A stretch of 64,000 nt of DNA from Eutrigla gurnardus (GCA_963514095.1 OY741279.1:4002040-4066039), one strand, 5' to 3'; numbered from the stretch's first letter, positions 51,360 to 62,443 are shown. Notes: generated from the sequence alone by a model not told the origin. Translations and numbers: made by a program.

Positions 51360-51740
51360 ATGACACTTTTATGACATACTTTACTTTTTATGAAGTAAAA
51401 TGGGTTTTATTTGAATTTCAAAGCAAACTATAACTTTTTAAATGCAAGCATTGCTTAGTGTACTATGACATTTATGAAATACCATACTGGGTGTATGAAT
51501 ATATTCTGACATAATACGAGGACTTCATGTATTATATATTGTACTTGAGTGAGTTTTTATGACAAACTATACTATAATTATGAGACTTTCATGGCTAGTA
51601 TTTTCATACTATAATAATAAACTCATGACATACTATAATATGACTTTTTGTACTTTTATGACATACTATACAAAGACTTTTATCAAATTTGTTCCATTAT
51701 TTACTACAACTTTTATACGATATAATATACTATGACATGT
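51360..51740 (-). repeat. Inverted copy of the GTCATAGTATA repeat family
   Basis: Repeated TTTTATGACATACTATA and TACTATGACAT motifs. Read on the minus strand these are TATAGTATGTCATAAAA, the same theme as at 42330-42850 and 60238-61556 but in the opposite orientation. Confidence 0.75.
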
Positions 51741-51867
51741 TTATGCCTTTGACTTCTACGACTAACAATACTTACAATTTTGTGACAAAATGTACTGCAG
51801 TATTATTAGTTATTATCCTACTATACTATATACCTACATACCCAACAAGGCTACTCGTGTGTGGTAG

Positions 51868-51968
<101 letters not shown>

Positions 51969-52154
51969 CCTCTTGAGAGAGGAAAGAAAAAAAAAACCCA
52001 AATGAAAAAGCAAATATCTCTACAAATGTGCTCGTATGATATGAGAAACAGAAACAGGAGTTTGTGTGCGGAGAGGATTAAAACTTGGGGCTGTAAGCTG
52101 ATTAGGGCTTTGTACTCCTATTGGGGTTTGGAACGATCTGCATTTACATAAGGT

Positions 52155-52220
52155 GCACACACACACACGCGCACGCGCACACGCACACGCACACGCACAC
52201 GCACACGCACACGCACACGC

Positions 52221-52270
<50 letters not shown>
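52155..52270 (+). repeat. Compound (CACACG)n-(CA)n microsatellite
   Basis: About ten CACACG-type hexamers with extra CGCG steps (52165-52228) pass into a pure CA run. The whole tract alternates purine and pyrimidine. Confidence 0.97.
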
Positions 52271-52272
<2 letters not shown>

Positions 52273-52781
52273 CCCAAACAACACATGCGGTCCTCTTGCA
52301 CAAATTCACAACACTGTCGGGTATGAAACAGATTATTACATAAAGCCTAAATCTACTCAGAGAGTACCACAGCTGATCCGAAAATGGAGAGAGAGGGAGA
52401 GAGAGACAGAGAGACAGAGAGAGAGAGAGCGAAGCCTGGAGCTGCTCTTACTGATAAACCGAGGGGAGGTGGAGGCCTGCAGGGGGCCGGACGCAGTGAG
52501 GGGAGGATATCAAGCCTCCTGCACGATGACCTCCTGGGGGGAGGGTATATGTGTGGTTCTCTGCCCTGTGTGTTTGTTGTTGCCCCCCCCCCCCCTCTCT
52601 CTCTCTAGTGTCAGACTTAGTTAAATGTAGCAGAACAGCCGCCTGGCGTGCGCTGGTGCAGCTTATCGATAACTCTGACAACATGATTTATGTTATACAT
52701 TCTGCACATAAGAACGCCGCCTGTAATTACTTCCCAAACGTATTTGGTGTTCGCTTCTGTTGTTTTCCTCGACTCATGCAG

Positions 52782-52945
52782 AGGAAGAGGAGGAGGAGGA
52801 GGAGGAGAAGGAGGAGGAGGAGGAGAAGAAGAAGACGTAGAAGAATACGAAGAAGAAGAACGAGGAGGAGGAGAAGAAGGAGGAAGAAGAAGGAAGAAGA
52901 AGGAAGAGGAGGACAAGAAGAAGAAGAAAGAACAAGAAGAAGATT
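52782..52945 (+). repeat. GGA/GAA polypurine tract
   Basis: About 160 bp almost all A and G, made of GAGGAG, AAGAAG and mixed triplets. It yields spurious Arg- and Glu-rich ORFs. In the KLHL29 transcript it is a long pyrimidine tract about 120 nt past the donor at 53062. Confidence 0.95.
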
Positions 52946-53062
52946 TAAACTCCAGTTTCACATATTATCTGCGTCCCAACGTCGGTGTTTGTGAAGCTTC
53001 AGACCTACAATGCGAGCCGTTTGTTGAATTCCACGCTGGGATTAACGTTAATCATCTCTCAC

Positions 53063-53207
53063 CTGCAGAACTGCCGAGAGTGGTTCATGTTGGGGCCGGC
53101 CTTGATGTTGCCTTTGTCCGGGTCGTAGATGGTGGTGGCTCGGGCGTAGGCTCCTCCCAGGATGAAGATGAACCCGTTTAGACTCACCGCAGGGGCGTAT
53201 TTGTTAT
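53063..53207 (-). CDS. KLHL29: KLHL29 penultimate exon: Kelch blade
   Basis: On the minus strand the acceptor is CATATCTCCAG and the donor is CTGCAG|GTGAGA (53062). Two opening bases (AT) complete a codon, then 47 codons read NKYAPAVSLNGFIFILGGAY and ARATTIYDPDKGNIKAGPNM, ending NHSRQFC. Two bases (AG) are left over and with the C of the next exon make Ser. The LGG doublet and the IYDP..G....P pattern are a full Kelch motif. Joined to the terminal exon the frame continues RQFCSAVILDG, as expected for KLHL29. Confidence 0.95.
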
Positions 53208-53807
53208 CTGGAGATATGAGAAGAGGGAGAGAGAGAAGAGAGATCTCCGTTAAAGCAAACACACGACTATTGCTTGAATGTCATTCTCACAGAAATCTCC
53301 ATTCAGGATAATGGCATCAATTTGTTTTCCCTCCCTCCCTCCCTCCTGTCTTTCAGCAGCCAAGCCGCATGCAGAAATAATCATCAACATTCTCCTTATC
53401 GCTTTACGGATGTGCCATTCCCAAGATTGCTTTGTAAAAAAAAGATATATATATATAAATATATATGTAGAGAGAGAGAGAATGGCAACCCAGTGAAAAA
53501 GCAGAGTTCATAAATCACCGTGGCTTTATTGGGTTCCGCTCCAAAATATGTTTGGGCTTGGCAGCAATATAAAAGAGTTACCTAAGTCCCGATAATTCAC
53601 AATTGCATTACGGCCCTCTGGCACATCCATAGATTCACAATGGAAAAACACACACAGTGCACATGTATTGGAAATGCACGCGTGAACAGGTGGGATACTG
53701 TATAATTCAATCTGATACGGCGTAGAGCACGGCAGCAAAACAGACGCATCGGAGCACAGCGTAGAATTATAGATGACGGGAAGCAAGACCACTGTATCAG
53801 AAACCTG

Positions 53808-55234
53808 CAGCAACAGCATTAACAGCAGCAGCAGCAGCATTAACAGCAGCAGCAGCGTTAACAGAAGCATTAACAGCAGCAGCAGCGTTAACAGCAGCAT
53901 TAACAGCAGCAGCAGCGTTAACAGCAGCAGCATTAACAGCAGCAGCAGCGTTAACAGCAGCATTAACAGCAGCAGCAGCGTTAACAGCAGCAGCATTAAC
54001 AGCAGCAGCAGTATTAACAGCAGCAGCATTAACAGCAGCAGCATTAACAGCAGCAGCATTAACAGCAGCAGCAGCATTAACAGCAGCAGCATTAACAGCA
54101 GCAGCAGTATTAACAGCAGCAGCATTAACAGCAGCAGCATTAACAGCAGCAGCATTAACAGCAGCAGCAGTATTAACAGCAGCAGCATTAACAGCAGCAG
54201 CAGCATTAACAGCAGCAGTGGCGTTAACAGAAGCAGCATTAACAGCAGCAGCAGCATTAACAGCAGCAGCATTAACAGCAGCAGCATTAACAGCAGCAGC
54301 AGCATTAACAGCAGCAGTGGCGTTAACAGAAGCAGCAGTATTAACAGCAGCAGTGGCGTTAACAGAAGCAGCATTAACAGCAGCAGCAGCATTAACAGCA
54401 GCAGCATTAACAGCAGCAGCAGCATTAACAGCAGCAGCAGCGTTAACAGCAGCAGCAGTATTAACAGCAGCAGCATTAACAGCAGCAGCATTAACAGCAG
54501 CAGCAGCAGCATTAACAGCAGCAGCATTAACAGCAGCAGCATTAACAGCAGCAGCAGCAGCATTAACAGCAGCAGCAGCATTAACAGCAGCAGCATTAGC
54601 AGCAGCAGCATTAACAGCAGCAGCAGCATTAACAGCAGCAGCAGCATTAACAGCAGCAGCATTAGCAGCAGCAGCATTAACAGCAGCAGCAGCATTAACA
54701 GCAGCAGCAGCATTAACAGCAGCAGCAGCGGCATTAACAACAGCAGCAGCATTAACAGCAGCAGCAGCGGCATTAACAGCAGCAGCAGCGTTAATAGAAG
54801 CAGCATTAACAGCAGCAGCAGCATTAACAGCAGCAGCATTAGCAGCAGCAGCATTAACAGCAGCAGCAGCATTAACAGCAGCAGCAGCATTAACAGCAGC
54901 AGCAGCGGCATTAACAACAGCAGCAGCATTAACAGCAGCAGCAGCGGCATTAACAGCAGCAGCAGCGTTAACAGAAGCAGCATTAACAGCAGCAGCAGCA
55001 TTAACAGCAGCAGCATTAACAGCAGCAGCAGCAGCATTAACAGCAGCAGCAGCATTAACAGCAGCAGCAGCAGCATTAACAGCAGCAGCATTAACAGCAG
55101 CAGCAGCATTAACAGCAGCAGCAGCAGCATTAACAGCAGCAGCATTAACAGCAGCAGCAGCAGCATTAACAGCAGCAGCATTAACAGCAGCAGCATTAAC
55201 AGCAGCAGCAGCAGCAGCATTAACAGCAGCAGCG
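53808..55234 (+). repeat. Minisatellite of ATTAA(CAGCAG)n units, about 1.43 kb
   Basis: The unit is ATTAACAGCAGC extended by one to three extra CAG triplets (12, 15, 18 or 21 bp), with variants GTTAAC, GGCATTAAC, ATTAGC and AACAGAAGC. All unit lengths are multiples of three. Two plus frames (Ile-Asn-Ser and Leu-Thr-Ala) and two minus frames (Val-Asn-Ala and Leu-Met) therefore stay open for about 460-560 residues. These are not genes. It lies in a KLHL29 intron. Confidence 0.97.
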
Positions 55235-56640
55235 TGGGAAGAGGAAGTGGATTTCAAACTCGGGAGCCATTTCTCACACGGAGGCCAATTTACAAGCAGC
55301 ATGAATAATGCACGGACACTTCCTCACGATGGACGCACGTCGCTGTCGTCGACGGGAGGAGCAACATGTGATGCTCCTCTCATGCAGCACCTCCTCCTCC
55401 CCTCCTCCCTCCCCCCGGCTGCCGAGAGTCCGACATGTTTAATTAACAGGTCATCTCTGGAGGCTGGAGGCGGCTCTGTGGCTCCCCAGGCTGACGCTCT
55501 AAATGAGCTGCGCTGCAATTTATGTTTCCAGCAACTCATAATGTTCTGTAACAACAAGCCTGGAGGCCCTGATGCATTAAAACCCTCTGTGCACTGAAAA
55601 ACAAGGGCCTTTGCTTTATTTGGAGTCAGCTTTATAGAGCTGCACCAAATGCATGGTCGTGCTTCATAAATCTCCATCGTAGGGAACGCCGTCCTCCATC
55701 ATCTTAAACATCCGGGTGCATATTGATCCTCCACGACATCAGAGACACGGAAAGGCAAAGAGGAAGACACAATTTCACCGATTATGGCGGCGGGAACAGC
55801 TGTCATTACACACGGACGAGGCTATTTCCAGAACCGACGCCACTTTCACGGCATGTACCTATAAATCATCACCGCCGCAATATTGCAATCATCATAATTA
55901 AATGTCAGGAGGGTTCTAAAGATTTAATTTGCGGAGCGCATATGGAAACGTACCTATTTCGTATTTCAGGATGAAATGAATGAGCATCATCGCACATAAA
56001 GAGATTCAAATGTAGAGAAATACCGTTTTTTTTTACAGAAGGCTGTAAAAATAGCAATACAATCAGTGGAATTGGAGCGAAACAATGTCTCCCTCTAAGG
56101 GAACATCTCTCACCTTATGTGTGAAATGTGCACATCCTTCTTTTTTTATATATAAATACCGGGTTTTGTGTGGGAAGTGGCCTATTTGTGAGAATGTTTT
56201 GTTCATGGTCCTCAGAGTCCTCAGTCACACCAGCAGCTCTGTGAGGTTCAACCTGCAGGCAGCTGTCAGACCAGGTAGAAGTACACATACTCTGGGAAAA
56301 GTAGAAGTACACATACTTGTGTTCAAAAATACAAGTGCTGCTTCAACTTCTTTACACAAGTAAAAGTGAGTACAGGCTCTGAAATGTACTCAAAGATCTG
56401 TCATAATAATAAAAATACATAAATAATTCCCCTCAAATGGACTAAAACTAAAGTAACGAGCCTGTTTTGAAAATGTGGGGAGTAGAAAGTACAGATATTT
56501 GTTTTTAGATGTAAAGTAAAACAATACAAGTAAAATACAAGATACCTGAAATTTCTTCTTAAGTCCAGTAAACTATGTGAGTTTAACTAAATGCTAACGT
56601 GCTCACAATGACAGTGCTAGCATGCAAGGTTCCCTACGTT

Positions 56641-57377
56641 ACCACGTTCACTATACTTTAGCAGGTTAGCATCCTAAAGCTAGCTACGGTTTGAAGACGG
56701 GACGGTCTATCCTCTTGGGATCAGACATGTCTGTATATGACGTCATGTTTAAAAAAACCTCTACGACGACGATGCAGTGATTTACACGCGCTGAAATCCA
56801 CTGCCATGAAAAAAGTCATGAAAAGTAATTGTTTGAGTCAGAAAAATGTTGTAATACTAAAAAAAAAGTCATGAAAAAAGTTGTAGTATATGTCGATAAA
56901 TTCAGTGAAAAAAAAGTCTTATTATAGCACCACGTTCACTATACTTTAGCATGTTAGCATCCTAAAGTTAGCTACTTAGCACGGAACAGTTGGGACAGTC
57001 TATCCTTCTTCGTCTGTATATGACGTCATGTTTAAAAAAAACTCTTCACTGCCTCTAAATGATTTCCTCCAGTGTGTTATACGACGACGATGCAGTGATT
57101 TACACACGACAAAATCCACTGCCGTGAAAAAAAGTCATGAAAAAAGTCGTAGTATAATATGTCGTTAAATTCAGTTCACGTTCACTATACTTTAGCATGT
57201 TAGCATCCTAAACTAAGCTACTTTGCCTATCTTGGGATCACGCATGTCTGTATATGAAGTCATGTTTCAGTCTTATTTAGTCTGACAAAAAAAAACCTCA
57301 CTTCCCTGCCTCTAAATGATTTCCTCCCGTGTGCTATACGACGACGATGCAGTGATTTACACGCGCCGGAATCCAAT
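56641..57377 (+). repeat. Three tandem copies of a 246-288-bp repeat
   Basis: Copies start at about 56641, 56929 and 57175 with ACGTTCACTATACTTTAGCA, then GGTTAGCATCCTAAA or a variant. Each goes on to CTGTATATGACGTCATGTTT (GAAGTCA in copy 3) and GACGACGATGCAGTGATTTA. Copies 1 and 2 end in GTCATGAAAAAAGTCGTAGTAT stretches; copy 3 lacks that tail. Copy 1 lacks the CTGCCTCTAAATGATTTCCT block seen in copies 2 and 3. Confidence 0.9.
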
Positions 57378-57760
57378 CTGAAATCCCGCCGCTGCCATCT
57401 GGGGGGCATCGGCTCCAATTTCACCCCTTGAGAAACAAGTCGCCTCTGATTGGTCCTCCTCGCATTCTGCCTGACGTGTTTATTTTTCCTCATCTCATTG
57501 ATATGCAGCTGCCGGTTCTTGCGGCGGCGTGCGGCGGCGGCGGCGTGCACCTCCGTGCGTACATGATGTTTTGTGTTTGGTCCCATAAACACAGAACACT
57601 CGTTTCTCGCAGCTCGGCGCCCGAGGCGGAATAATAACAGGATGCTCTCAAAGGAGAAGCCTTTTCTCTCCTTCCCCCCCTCGCCGCCGCCTCCCCGCCC
57701 CCCGCCTCCCCCCCGTGGACCCACGCACACGGCGAGCCGGCAGGTGAAGCTCATTCTCAT
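57360..57760. promoter_or_regulatory. GC- and CpG-rich block in KLHL29 intron
   Basis: A block clearly richer in CpG than its surroundings, with (GGC)n near 57520-57545, a GATTGG (inverted CCAAT) at 57449-57454 and C-rich SP/KLF-like runs at 57675-57715. It could be an internal promoter or enhancer. There is no start-site evidence. Confidence 0.3.
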
Positions 57761-57975
57761 TTGGCTGGACTCAAAGGAGCGCTTTGTTTTGGGCTCTCGT
57801 CCCTCCAGAGGAGAAGCTTCGGCTTCCAGGATATGGAGATCTGGCACACAGGTACGCCCGGAGAGTGTTCACACCCTGAGACGCTGAACTGTGTTTCCCT
57901 GATGCTGGAAAAGTCAAGCCAAGAAGCCATAGTTGACCACATTCTACATAAAGCGAGAATAAAAGGAGTGGAGGG

Positions 57976-58015
57976 AGGAGGGGGAGGAGGAGGAGGAGGA
58001 GGGGGGGGGAGGAGG
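57976..58015 (+). repeat. (GGA)n tract
   Basis: GGAGG repeats with a run of 8 G. Purine-rich simple sequence. Confidence 0.9.
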
Positions 58016-58175
58016 TGAAAAGACAGCAAAACAAGGCTTCAACACGGCAGCGCTGATAGAAGTACAGCTGTGCCTGCAGGCCAACACGGCTGACGCTGCC
58101 TCTCACACTCAGATAAAACAGCTTAGTCACCGAGTCTGGGACCCTCGGGCTGGGGTCAAGGACAGCAAACGAGTA

Positions 58176-58188
58176 AAACACACACACA

Positions 58189-58238
<50 letters not shown>
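58176..58238 (+). repeat. (AC)n microsatellite
   Basis: AC run with one CT interruption near 58189. A second run lies at 58378-58402. Confidence 0.95.
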
Positions 58239-58240
<2 letters not shown>

Positions 58241-58812
58241 GACACGGCTATGATGCAATTTGTGGCTGCTGTCTAAACAAACACCTCGTTGTTCCCCTCA
58301 CATCCTCCCCTATCTGGATCTTGCATCAACACAGCAGATATCTGATTCTATAACACCGGAACGCTACCACGGCGATAACACACACACACACACACACACA
58401 CACCACTAAATTATACCAATACTGTACACAATACAGATCTAGATAAGACAGAACAGCGGTGGTCATCACATAGCCGTGGTGTTACGGCAGCATGGCAGAG
58501 AGCGGTGGAGTCTCAGGCGGAGGGAAGAGGAACGAGAAACAAAGGAATCCACGAGTCGATCTCTGAAAAGACGGAGGTTGGAGGTGCCGGGTATCCTCTC
58601 CCCGCATCTCCCGCCGCAGAGCACCGGGGGAACCGGGAGGAAATAGGACAAAGAAGCTTCAGTTCTCGCTGCCAGGAGCTTAGATGAGATTGCAACAAGG
58701 TAATTGGAGCAGCAAAGAACTTTTTTCTTTCTTTACATGGCGTCCTTTTAGGTGGTGTGAACCGGATTCTGCAGAAACAGCAGAAGGATTTCAATGAAGC
58801 ATGATGGACAAC

Positions 58813-58813
58813 G

Positions 58814-58848
<35 letters not shown>

Positions 58849-58861
58849 GTGTATGTGTGTG
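58813..58861 (+). repeat. (GT)n microsatellite
   Basis: GT run with TT and TA interruptions. Confidence 0.95.
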
Positions 58862-59208
58862 TGCATCCAATTACTGTAGGTAGCTATAGAAAAACGTCAT
58901 CTCCTCCACCTTGCTCTGTCATGTTCCCTTCATCCTCCTCTCCACCTACATAATGACGCTCTCAGCTGCCGCGCCCGTTCAGCCGATATGTCGTTTGTGC
59001 GATTAGTTCTTCTGCTGTCAGTTTCCGCGATGAAACAGTCCGGGCAGAGCGCCCCCCAGAGACGACCCGACGATGAAGGCCGTCAGCTGGGAGATGCAGC
59101 TGGCCGAATACTGGGAGGCAGCCGGGGGGGAAGTGTGGCTTTGTATGTTTCCATGTGGTAAATTATTTTTTTAAATGTGTTTCAAAAGGTCAAGTCATCC
59201 AAATATAG

Positions 59209-59810
59209 ATATCCTACAAAATATATCACAGTGTAGTTTGCTATGAAAGTCATAAAAGGTCATAGTACAGTATGCCGTAGAAATGTCATTAAAAGGTCAA
59301 AGTATACAATGTAATGAAATAGTCAAAGTATCGTATGACATATCAAAAATGTCATTAAAGTCATCTTATAGCATGTCATATAAAAAAATCATAAAAAGAG
59401 AATTTCATAAGTCATAGTAAATTGTGACAAAAATTATTTTCAAAAAAAGTAATGAAAAATGAATATACAATGTAATGAAATAGTCATAGTAGTAGTAGTA
59501 TAACATGATAAGTGTCATAGTTTATTGTGATAAAATAATGGCATAGTATAGTATGTGGTTAAAAATGTAGTGCAGAAAACTATAGAAATGAAAAAAGTAT
59601 CATAAGTAGTCATAGTATGACATATAAATATACATTTCATAAAAGTCATAGTAAAGTATGACAAATAAAAAAATGTCATAACTAGTCATAGTAAAGTATT
59701 ATTCATAAAACATGTTGTAGTATACAATGTAATGAAATAGTCCAATAAAATGTAAAAAAAAAATCATGAAAGAATAAAAAATGTGTCTTGTATTCCATAA
59801 AAAGTCATAA
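59209..59810 (+). repeat. Degenerate GTCATAGTATA repeat region
   Basis: Diverged copies of GTCATAAAAGTCATAGTACAG lead up to the LTR-like segment. It is the older-looking flank of the array at 60238-61556. Confidence 0.85.
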
Positions 59811-59811
59811 A

Positions 59812-60198
59812 TGTCATGCTCCTGTTCTGACTCGAGGTCAAGTTGTCTTTTGTGTATATTTTCAGGTTGTATTTTGTTATCTCATTCTCGATCCAGTTTC
59901 CTGCCTGTGTGATTGGCCGCCCTTCATAATGTGTGTCAATCATGTCCGATAGACTCCGCCCCTCTCGTGTATTTAAGCCGTATAGTCTTTGGTTAGTGTG
60001 AGCGGTCCAGTGTGTTTGCTCATGTCTTGACCCGTCTGTGTTTTGGATTTCTTTTGCCTGCTGTGTTTTTGCAGCGTTGTCCTCGCTGTGTGCCTGCCGG
60101 TGTTCTGAGCCTGAACTGTTTATTAAACCTGGAGCCTCAGTGCTGCTCCTTGTCTGTCTCAATCTGGGGATGCTGCCTTCTCTGTGTGCCTGATAATA
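59812..60198 (+). mobile_element. LTR-like insertion (possible solo LTR, about 387 bp)
   Basis: Unique-composition sequence interrupts the A-rich repeat. It starts TGTCATGCTCCTGTTCTGAC. It has promoter-like elements in order: GATTGGCC (inverted CCAAT, 59911), CCGCCCC (GC box, 59957) and TATTTAAG (59970). ATTAAA (60122) and AATAAA (60194) follow near its right end. The order CCAAT, GC box, TATA, polyadenylation signal is that of a retroelement LTR. No internal gag or pol is present. Target duplications cannot be told from the surrounding repeat (AAAAGTCATA on both sides). Confidence 0.5.
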
Positions 60199-60237
60199 AA
60201 AGTCATATCAAAGTGAGTCAGCAGAAATGAATTCCAT

Positions 60238-61556
60238 GAAAATAAAAAGTCATGGTATATAGTATGTCTAAAAAAGTCATGAAAAAGTAACTGTACAGTA
60301 TGTCTAAAAAAGGTTATGAAAAAAAGTCATAGTATAGAATTTATAAAAAAGTCAGTATAGAATTAAAAAAAGTCATAGTATAGAATTTAAAAAAAAAGTC
60401 ATGAAAAAAGTCATAGTAAAGAATTAAAAAAAAAGTCATGAAAAAAGTCATAGTATAGAATTAAAAAAAAAGTCATAGTATAGAATTTAAAAAAAAGGCA
60501 TAGTAAAGAATTTAAAAAAGTCATAGTATAGAATTTCAAAAAAAGTCATAGTAAAGAATTTCAAAAAAAGTCATAGTATAGAATTTCAAAAAAAGTCATA
60601 GTAAAGAATTTAAAAAAAAGTCATGAAAAAAGTCATAGTATAGAAAATTAAAAAAAAGTCATAGTAAAGAATTTCAAAAAAAGTCATGAAAAAAGTCATA
60701 GTATAGAATTTAAAAAAAAGTCATAGTATAGAATTAAAAAAAAGTCATAGTATAGAATTTAAAAAAAAAGTCATAGTAAAGAATTTCAAAAAAAGTCATA
60801 GTAAAGAATTTCAAAAAAAGTCATAGTAAAGAATTTAAAAAAAAGTCATGAAAAAAGTCATAGTATAGAATTAAAAAAAGTAATAGTATAGAATTTAAAA
60901 AAAAGTCATAGTATAGAATTAAACAAAAAAGTCATAGTATAGAATTAAACAAAAAAGTCATAGTATAGAATTTAAAAAAAAGTCAGTATAGAATTTAAAA
61001 AAAAGTCATAGTAAAGAATTTCAAAAAAAGTAATGAAAAAAGTCATAGTATAGAATTAAACAAAAAAGTCATAGTATAGAATTTAAAAAAAGTCATAGTA
61101 TAGAATTTAAAAAAAGTCATAGTAAAGAATTTCAAAAAAAGTCATGAAAAAAGTCATAGTATAGAATTAAAAAAAGTCATAGTATAGAATTTCAAAAAAA
61201 GTCATAGTATAGAATTTCAAAAAGTCATAGTATAGAATTTAAAAAAAAAGTCATAGTATAGAATTTCAAAAAAAGTCATAGTATAGAATTTCAAAAAAAG
61301 TCATAGTAAAGAATTTCAAAAAAAGTCATGAAAAAAGTCATAGTATAGAATTAAACAAAAAAGTCATAGTATAGAATTAAACAAAAAAGTCATAGTATAG
61401 AATTAAAAAAAAAGTCATAGTAAAGAATTAAAAAAAAAGTCATAGTATAGAATTAAACAAAAAAGTCATAGTAAAGAATTAAAAAAAAAAAGTCATAGTA
61501 TAGAATTAAACAAAAAAGTCATAGTATAGAATTAAACAAAAAAGTCATAGTATAGC
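60238..61556 (+). repeat. Minisatellite, unit about 21-27 bp (AAAGTCATAGTATAGAATTT)
   Basis: Roughly 50 units of AAAAAAGTCATAGTATAGAA followed by TT(T/C)AAA or TTAAACA, with variants GTAAAGAATT and inserted GTCATGAAAAAAGTCATAG. Unit length varies mainly in the A run. It lies in a KLHL29 intron. Confidence 0.97.
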
Positions 61557-62060
61557 TTGTCAGCAAGGTATGACATACAAAGTCCTAAAAGCCATATTAT
61601 CATAAAACGTAAAAAATTATGTCATGAAAAATACCTCTAGTACCGTATGCCATAAACAATGTCAGAGTATAAAAAGTCCTCGTATAGTACGGCTTTATGA
61701 TGATGGGAAAACTAAAGTGAGTCTGAGTCACGGCGGGTATGAATTTTTCAGAAATGTCGTTTTTCAATGCACAAACAAAGTTCCCTTCATCTCCATTGTG
61801 CTGCTGCACAGAAAGAAATACCTCAAACAACTCTGACATTAACATGATTTGGATGATCTGACCTTTACAGCTACGAAAGTTCCTGAGTTGTTGATTGTGT
61901 GAGGTTTGGGGGGGGGGGGCGTCGGCTTCTCAACACACCTGCTGAAGGGACTATTTTTGTCATGAGGAATATTATTTTTCACTCTCGGGGGGGAGAAGAG
62001 AGGAAGTCAGTCTTCATAAGTGTTTGTGAGATCCATTTGCAGTTCATGTGGGAGGTGGTC

Positions 62061-62061
<1 letters not shown>

Positions 62062-62092
<31 letters not shown>

Positions 62093-62098
62093 GGAAAA

Positions 62099-62130
<32 letters not shown>
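62062..62130 (+). repeat. Duplicated (CA)n blocks
   Basis: Two CA runs, each followed by the same ACAGGAAAAACGCACA junction, so the tract and its flank were duplicated together. Confidence 0.9.
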
Positions 62131-62133
<3 letters not shown>

Positions 62134-62199
62134 AAAAACGCACATAGCTGCATTTGTGTGAGTCGATAAGACAGCGCTGAGAGACCGCGAGAGACGGGG

Positions 62200-62204
<5 letters not shown>

Positions 62205-62234
<30 letters not shown>
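62205..62234 (+). repeat. (GA)n microsatellite
   Basis: GA run of about 30 bp. Confidence 0.95.
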
Positions 62235-62236
<2 letters not shown>

Positions 62237-62391
62237 TGGAGAAGCTCTCCCCACCGACTCACTAAAATCATCGCCGGCCCAATTTCACAGGAAGCACTAA
62301 ACCTGTCCATTATCTGCCGGCTCGTTGGCTGTCAGACGCAGGCTCATCTACACCCTGACAGATGACGGTCTGTCTGTCTGCGTCCGTCCTG

Positions 62392-62443
62392 AACACACAC
62401 ACACACACACACACAAACACCCACACACACACAAACACACAAA
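62392..62443 (+). repeat. (CA)n microsatellite, interrupted
   Basis: CA run with AA and CC interruptions. A GT run follows at 62528-62558. Confidence 0.93.

Noticed and set aside
52551..53181. Arg-rich and Glu-rich ORFs of 147-163 residues
   Set aside because: They come from the GGA/GAA polypurine tract and overlap the antisense of a KLHL29 exon.
53526..55597. ORFs of 459-564 residues on both strands
   Set aside because: Four overlapping frames are open only because the CAG-ATTAA units are multiples of 3. Low-complexity peptide; not genes.
57260..57847. Minus-strand ORF of 195 residues in the KLHL29 intron
   Set aside because: It spans the GC-rich block and G/C runs. No Kelch, BTB or other motif; likely compositional.
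60238..61556. CRISPR-like or telomeric/centromeric array
   Set aside because: Units are contiguous with no spacers. The motif is not telomeric, and the array is short and sits in an intron.
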